NCBI RefSeq assembly: GCF_023053635.1
Contig: NC_086179.1
Location: 5,346,001-5,410,000 of the forward strand
Reading direction: 5' to 3'
DNA from: Elgaria multicarinata webbii
Lineage: Eukaryota > Chordata > Lepidosauria > Squamata > Anguidae
DNA length: 64,000 nt
Under the pieces are notes generated by a model. It saw only the letters and a program-made list of their open reading frames with translations. It had not been told where the DNA came from and did no database searches. The translations under genes and the position numbers were made by a program. Below are positions 59,335-64,000 of this stretch, one piece after another; the first letter of the stretch is position 1; every line of letters begins with the position of its first letter.

Positions 59335-59738
59335 AAATACTAGAACCCGGGGTCATCCCATGAAACTGATTGGTGGGGGATCCAGGACAAATAAAAGGAA
59401 GGACTTCTTCACGCAGCGCAGAGTTAAATTATGGAACTCACTACCACAAGATGTAGTGGTGGCTACCAATTTGGATGGCTTTAAAAGGGGGGTTGGATAA
59501 GTTCCTGGAGGTGAAGGCTATCCATGGCTCCTAGCTCTGATGGTTGTGTGCTTTCTCCAGTATTCAAGGCAGTAAGCCTGTGTGCACCAGTTGCTGGGGA
59601 ACATGGGTGGGAGGGGCTGTTGCACCAGGTCCTGCTTGTTGGTCCTTGGTTTACAGCTGTTCGGCCCCTGTGTGAAAGGAGTGCTGGACTAGATGGACGC
59701 TTGGTCTGATCCAGCAGGGCTCCTCTGATGTTCTAATA
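59335..59738 (+). mobile_element. CR1-like (subfamily B) LINE 3' portion
   Basis: AATACTAGAACCCGGGGTCA, the [20 protein letters not shown] frame and CCAGCAGGGCTCCTCTGATG end. Confidence 0.88.
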
Positions 59739-60058
59739 ATTGCTACCACCTCCTTGCTTGATAGGATGAGAGCCAGGGAGCAAGGCGGCAGGGTTAGCTA
59801 CCCCCACCGCTGCCTGGACCAGAGTAGAGGCAGGCTGTAGCAGTGAGCAGGACTAGCAAGTCCCGGAAGCTCTTGTCAGTGGGACCCCACTGAGCAATAG
59901 GCCGTCAGCAGGGGCCCAACCCTGCCCACTCGTGGCGCCAGTCCTGCCCACAGCTGCCTTCACTGCTGGCTTCTTCAGAGCGTGACCCCGAAGAGGGAGG
60001 GATCTGAATCAGTGTCGGGGCCAGGGCGCTTCCAAGGCAGACCCCCTGCTGCTCTGGG
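59739..60058. other. Intron of downstream gene, unassigned
   Basis: GC-rich, with no repeat recognised. Confidence 0.35.
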
Positions 60059-60059
60059 T

Positions 60060-60325
60060 CATAGAATCATAGAATAGCAGAGTTGGAAGGGGCCTACAAG
60101 TGTCCAACCCCCTGCTCAATGCAGGAATCCACCCTAAAGCATCCCTGACAGATGGCTGTCCAGCTGCCTCTTGAAAGCCTCTAGCGTGGGAGAGCCCACA
60201 ACCTCCCTAGGTCACTGGTTCCATTGTCGTACTGCTCTAACAGTCAGGAAGTTTTTCCTGATGTTCAGCTGGAATCTGGCTTCCTTTAACTTGAGCCCGT
60301 TATTCTGTGTCCTGCACTCTGGGAC
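60060..60325 (-). mobile_element. CR1 LINE 3' end
   Basis: ATAGAATCATAGAATAGCAG and the reversed [20 protein letters not shown]-type frame. It stops about 85 bases from the exon at 60410. Confidence 0.92.
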
Positions 60326-60409
60326 TTCGAGGTCCGTCAGGTCAACCTTGACGCAGGCAGAGCCTGCACTCAACCTAGCGCGCAGGGCGTTCGATTCCAC
60401 TCTCCCCAC

Positions 60410-60546
60410 CTTTTCGGTCCGCCTGATCGCCATCGGTCTCGTCAGCTGCTGGAACAGCGAAGCCCTTTGAGGACCGGGGAGACGACCCACGGGATGAAAA
60501 GGCCCCAGCCGGGGAAGCGAGCGAACGCCGGCCTGGTTCTTTGGAG
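60410..60546 (-). CDS. Third-last exon of downstream gene
   Basis: 137 nt: 1 base, 45 codons, 1 base. The acceptor CGCCCTTTCCTTTCTCAG is strong and the donor GAAAAG|GTGGGG acceptable. The residues SKEPGRRSLASPAGAFSSRG and SSPRSSKGFAVPAADETDGD continue the Ser/Pro-rich tail. A CR1 relic (60060-60325) lies in the intron to the next exon. Further 5' exons lie to the right, beyond what I could trace. Confidence 0.55.
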
Positions 60547-60714
60547 CTGAGAAAGGAAAGGGCGATTCGTATGCGAGGCCGTTTCAAAACGGAGGGAAGC
60601 AAAACCAAGGTGGGCTTTGCAAGTTCCCTCTTTGCGACCCTACTGTGCTTAAGCTGCCCTGAGACATTTTGCACCCCCGGGGCAGCCGTGCCGCACGGTC
60701 GGGGCAGCCGTCCC

Positions 60715-60790
60715 CAACTGGGTCCTCTCTGGATGTGTCGGACAGCAACTCCCATCATGCTCAGCCAGCTTGGCCCGTGGGGGCTGGTGC
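60715..60790. mobile_element. Old hairpin fragment
   Basis: CTGGATGTGTCGGACAGCAA and CTCCCATCATGCTCAGCC, half of a 26629-like element. Confidence 0.5.
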
Positions 60791-60807
60791 ACAACTAACT
60801 CCTAGAT

Positions 60808-60937
60808 CAGCCTTCCTCAACCTGGGGCGCTCCAGATGTGTTGGACTGCACCTCCCAGAATGCCCCAGCCAGCTGGCTGGGGCATTCTGGGAGTTGCAGT
60901 CCAACACATCTGGAGCGCCCCAGGTTGAGGAAGGCTA
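60808..60937. mobile_element. hAT hairpin MITE with ZNF143-like motif
   Basis: 130 bp, CAGCCTTCC start and GGAAGGCTA end. Perfect 8-bp duplications TCCTAGAT lie at 60800-60807 and 60938-60945. Same family as 26629-26771. Confidence 0.9.
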
Positions 60938-60945
60938 TCCTAGAT

Positions 60946-61254
60946 GATGCACAGCTGTGCACAGTCAAGAGGCGGCCTCTGGGCCCGCGACTGGCGTCAC
61001 GATGCCGGTTAATAATTTGGGATCGCCCCTCCGCTCAGGGCGCACTCAAGGCAAGGAATCAATGTAAAAATAAAAAGTCTGGCATTAACTACTAAAATCG
61101 GCAGAATGGTGATTTCATCACCAGCTGCCTGGAAGACAAAGAGGAGGGGGTGGGCCTCTAGCCCCCCTGGGGAGGGAGCTGGGCCCCACGGAGGCGGATT
61201 GCGGATGTGCTGGCATCTTTAGACCAACTGCCCCTGTGACTGCTTGGGTTGTTT
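60946..61254. other. Intron or intergenic, unassigned
   Basis: Nothing recognised. Confidence 0.3.
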
Positions 61255-61383
61255 CCCAGAGCCCAGAGCATTTTCGACACTGAGCTTAGCCAAAGTGTCC
61301 CAATCCCAAGTGTAGTGTGCCAGAAGCAGAGAATGAGGTAGGCAATACCTGGGCAGGTACGGCATTCCTTCTGCATCGTTTAC

Positions 61384-62039
61384 TAGGGATGTGCTCCGCT
61401 TCTAATCGGACCGGCGTATTAGAAGCGGAGCGGGGGGCTTCGCCTGCCCTTAAGGCGGAGGCGAAGAGGATTGGGGGGCCGGCGGAGCATGGCAAAGAGG
61501 ATCGAGGTGAAGGCGGATCCTTCGCCTCGATCCTTCGCTCCGCTGGAAAGGTAAGTGGGGTTTACCGGGCTCTGCCGCTGTCGCCCATGTGGCGACAGCG
61601 GCAGGGCCCGGTAAACCCCCCCTCCTCTCCCTTACCTGCGTCCATCTGCGGTCCGTCGGCTTCTTCAATTGAGCCCGCGGTTCAACCAGGAAGTCTAGGC
61701 CGCACTTGCGGCCCAGACTTCCTGGTTGAACCGCGGGCTCAATTGAAGAAGCCGATGGACCGTGGACGGAGGCAGGTAAGGCCCCCCTCCCCCTTGGTCC
61801 CTTACCGGGCTCTGCCGCCATCGCTGCACAGGCGGCAACGGTGGCAGGGCCCGGTAACCCCCCCGCCCTCCTCTCCCGGCCTTACCTGGTGCCACTCCCC
61901 TCCACTGCGGAGCTCCGATTCAGAGCTGGAGCTCCGCGGCGTAGAGGAGCGGAGTATGGGCGGCGCGGAGCGGAGCGGGCCGATCCGAAATTTTCGGATC
62001 GTCCCGCGGGATGGAGTGGGGGGTCCTTGCACACCCCTA
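61384..62039. mobile_element. GC-rich non-autonomous hAT element in left arm
   Basis: TAGGGATGTGC and GCACACCCCTA ends. The 8-bp flanks are TCGTTTAC (61376-61383) and TTGTTTAC (62040-62047), 7 of 8 matching. 656 bp, related to 16653-17439 but with fewer internal 120-bp units. The right arm preserves the empty site, which confirms the ends. Confidence 0.92.
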
Positions 62040-62108
62040 TTGTTTACCTCATTGGTCCTAAAAAGGTGATAAAATCAAGCAAGAGAGGGATGCGGGATGG
62101 AGCAAGGA

Positions 62109-62428
62109 TAGGGTGACCCTATGAAAAGGAGGACTGGGCTCCTGTATCTTTAACAGTTGCATAGAGAAGGGCATTTCAGCAGGGGTCCTTTGCATGCATG
62201 CAGCACCTGGTGAAATTCCCTCTTCATCACAACAGTTAAAGCTGCAGGAGCCCTGTCCTCTTGAGCAGATACAAAAGTTGGCAGGGATCCTGCAGCTTTA
62301 ACTGTTGTGATAAAGAGGGAATTTCACCCGGTGCTGCATGCATACAAATGACACCTGTTGAAATTCCCTTTTCTATCCAACTGTTAAAGATGCAGGAGCC
62401 CGGTCCTCCTTTCCATAAGGTCACCCTA
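62109..62428. mobile_element. Non-autonomous hAT element at palindrome centre
   Basis: TAGGGTGACC and GGTCACCCTA ends, 320 bp. Its flanks are inverted (AGCAAGGA and ACCTTGCT) and not direct repeats, because the two arms are mirror copies. Confidence 0.85.
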
Positions 62429-62618
62429 ACCTTGCTCCATCCCGCATCCCCCTCCTGCCTGATTTTACCACCTCTTTAGAACCAATGAAATAAACGATGC
62501 AGAAGGAATGCCGTACCTGCCCAGGTATTGCCTACCTCGCTCTCTGCTTCTGGCACACTACACTTGGGATTGGGACATTTTGGCTTAGCTGAGTGTCGAA
62601 AATGCTCTGGGCTCTGGG

Positions 62619-63034
62619 CCCTGCCTTGTGGGTCTCAGCCCCCACTCCATGCCAAGAGTAAATCAAGCAAACTAATCAGTCATGATAAATCAGCAAAGTC
62701 CCCCAAAATACCTCTATTGACTCGCATGTGCTGAGGCTTTTGCATGCACTTACCAAGACAGATTTTTTGTTTTACCCGTTCTTCAATCCCAAATGATGGA
62801 AGCGTGCAATTTAAAAGAAAGAGGTGTTACTTTTGAGAAAGAGGTTCTGACTAGCGCTTGGGCCAAGTCTCCAATCCTTTCCGGGAGAGATGTGGCCAGC
62901 CATTTCCAGGGCTAGAACGACTGAAGGACTAGCTAAGTGTCCCCAGGTTCGGAAGCAATATACCTCGGAGTACCGGCTGCTAGAAACAAGAAGAAGGAGC
63001 CAGCGTTCCCTCCGCGTCCTGCTTGTGGGCACCC
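62619..63034. other. Unassigned DNA, possibly intronic
   Basis: A minus-strand TTGTTTCTAG|CAGCCGGTACTCCGAG|GTATAT near 62960 resembles a very short exon, but it cannot be supported. Confidence 0.3.
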
Positions 63035-63565
63035 TTGATTGATTGATTACATTTATCTACCGCCCCATAGCCGAAGCTCTCTGGGCGGTTTTCAAAAGTT
63101 TAAAAACAGTGAACATTAAAAAGTATACAAAATTTAAAACCATCAGAAACATAAACAGTATAAAAACAACGGTATCCATTTAAAAACAACAGTTCTGGGG
63201 TCTGTTAAAAAACAAACAGCGTTGTTAAATGCTGTTAAATGCCTGGCAGAAGAGAAAAGTCTTGACCTGGCGCCGAAAAGATAACAATGTTGGCGCCAGG
63301 CGAGCCTCATCGGGGAGATCATTCCATAATTGGGAGGGGGCACCACTGAAAAGGCCCTCTCCCTTGTTGCCATCCTCCGAGCTTCCCTTGAGGCTTCCGG
63401 GAGATCATTCCATAATTGGGGGGCCACCACTGAAAAGGCCCTCTCCCTTGTTGCCATCCTCCGAGCTTCCCTTGAGGCTTCCGGGAGATCATTCCATAAT
63501 TGGGGGGCCACCACTGAAAAGGCCCTCTCCCTTGTTGCCATCCTCCGAGCTTCCCTTGAGGCATC
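63035..63565 (-). mobile_element. L2 LINE 3' portion with an 84-bp triplication
   Basis: The reversed tail CATTTATCTACCGCCCCATA is followed by ACCTGGCGCCGAAAAGATAA. The WNDLP / [16 protein letters not shown] block occurs three times in tandem at about 63314-63561. Confidence 0.93.
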
Positions 63566-64000
63566 TGGTTGGTCACTGTGGGGAACAGGATGCTGGAGGA
63601 GATGGGACAGTTGGTTTGCTCCAGCAGGGTTCTCCCCATGCTGTAGAGTGGGCTGGTCCATCCTCGCTGGCTCCAATCACAACTAAAGGACAGGAAGGAG
63701 CGGCCATCTCTGATGGCAACCATCACATGCCTCCCGAGGGGGTTCCACTTCACTCTTCGTTTCTTCCTCAAAAGGGGACTGCAGCTGTTGCAGCCCCACC
63801 ATAACACATGTGTACACGCAGACAGACACATGCATTATTAGCAGCCTGATTTCTTGCAAGCATGCCCCACAGCTGATTTCCCTCAAGGATATTAAGAGCG
63901 TTAAATGCAGACGTTTGCAGAGTTAAAACCCCTTAATGTGACAAAGTGGAAAGACAAAAATATTATTCCCCCGCGCACCACGGAACGCAGGAACCTCCCA
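63566..64000. other. Window right end, unassigned
   Basis: GGAACAGGATGCTGGAGGAG and GCTCCAGCAGGGTTCTCC (63585-63635) may be a CR1-like 3' fragment. A minus-strand stretch (LQQLQSPFEEETKSEVEPPR, 63700-63790) looks coding-like, but I found no sound splice sites. Confidence 0.3.

Larger units (their letters stand above)
61255..62618. repeat. Long interrupted palindrome
   Basis: The left arm (61255-61383 plus 62048-62108) and right arm (62429-62618) are inverted copies, about 190 bases each, differing at few positions. Examples: GTGTCCCAATCCCAAGTGTA and GGGATGCGGGATGGAGCAAG against their complements. A hAT element of the TAGGGTGACC family forms the centre, and a GC-rich hAT interrupts the left arm. 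Confidence 0.9.

Noticed and set aside
62950-62985. Tiny exon of the downstream gene
   Set aside because: Acceptor- and donor-like sites are only 16 bases apart and no phase partner was found.

Overview
This 64-kb window is vertebrate nuclear DNA, most likely from a squamate reptile (a lizard). It has spliced genes with GT-AG introns, many CR1 and L2 LINE 3' ends, antisense RTE/Bov-B sequence, three kinds of tRNA-derived SINE, and many hAT-type DNA elements. Roughly half or more is recognisable repeat. The species call is inference from this repeat mix.

The central gene is SLC35B4, the Golgi nucleotide-sugar transporter for UDP-xylose and UDP-GlcNAc. It lies on the + strand from the ATG at 15687 to the stop at 47271. 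I traced ten coding exons with matching phases and canonical splice sites, which give 340 residues. A CpG-rich promoter with two ZNF143-like motifs precedes it (15385-15686). A long 3' UTR runs to a poly(A) signal at 50632.

Left of the promoter (1-9 kb), on the - strand, are three consecutive in-phase exons of a leucine-rich-repeat gene that I cannot name. Its 3' part lies beyond the left edge. Right of SLC35B4 (58.6-60.5 kb), on the - strand, are three in-phase exons encoding the Ser/Pro/Lys-rich C-terminus of a second gene. Its tail-to-tail position matches LRGUK in the human 7q33 gene order, but I could not confirm the name from the protein.

The rest is introns and intergenic DNA full of nested mobile elements. 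Examples are a three-deep SINE/SINE/CR1 nest (44.3-45.0 kb), hAT elements with perfect 8-bp target duplications (2.7, 26.6, 31.0, 41.2, 57.3 and 60.8 kb), a Helitron-like element with a possible captured exon-intron fragment (19.4-20.1 kb), a solo LTR inside an L2 (28.6 kb), a 1.1-kb 22-bp minisatellite next to SLC35B4 exon 6, and a long interrupted palindrome (61.3-62.6 kb). I found no operon, CRISPR array, prokaryotic system or clearly new molecular system. The most useful leads are the unnamed LRR gene, transposon sequence at splice sites, and the ZNF143-like motif shared between the promoter and dispersed hAT hairpins.
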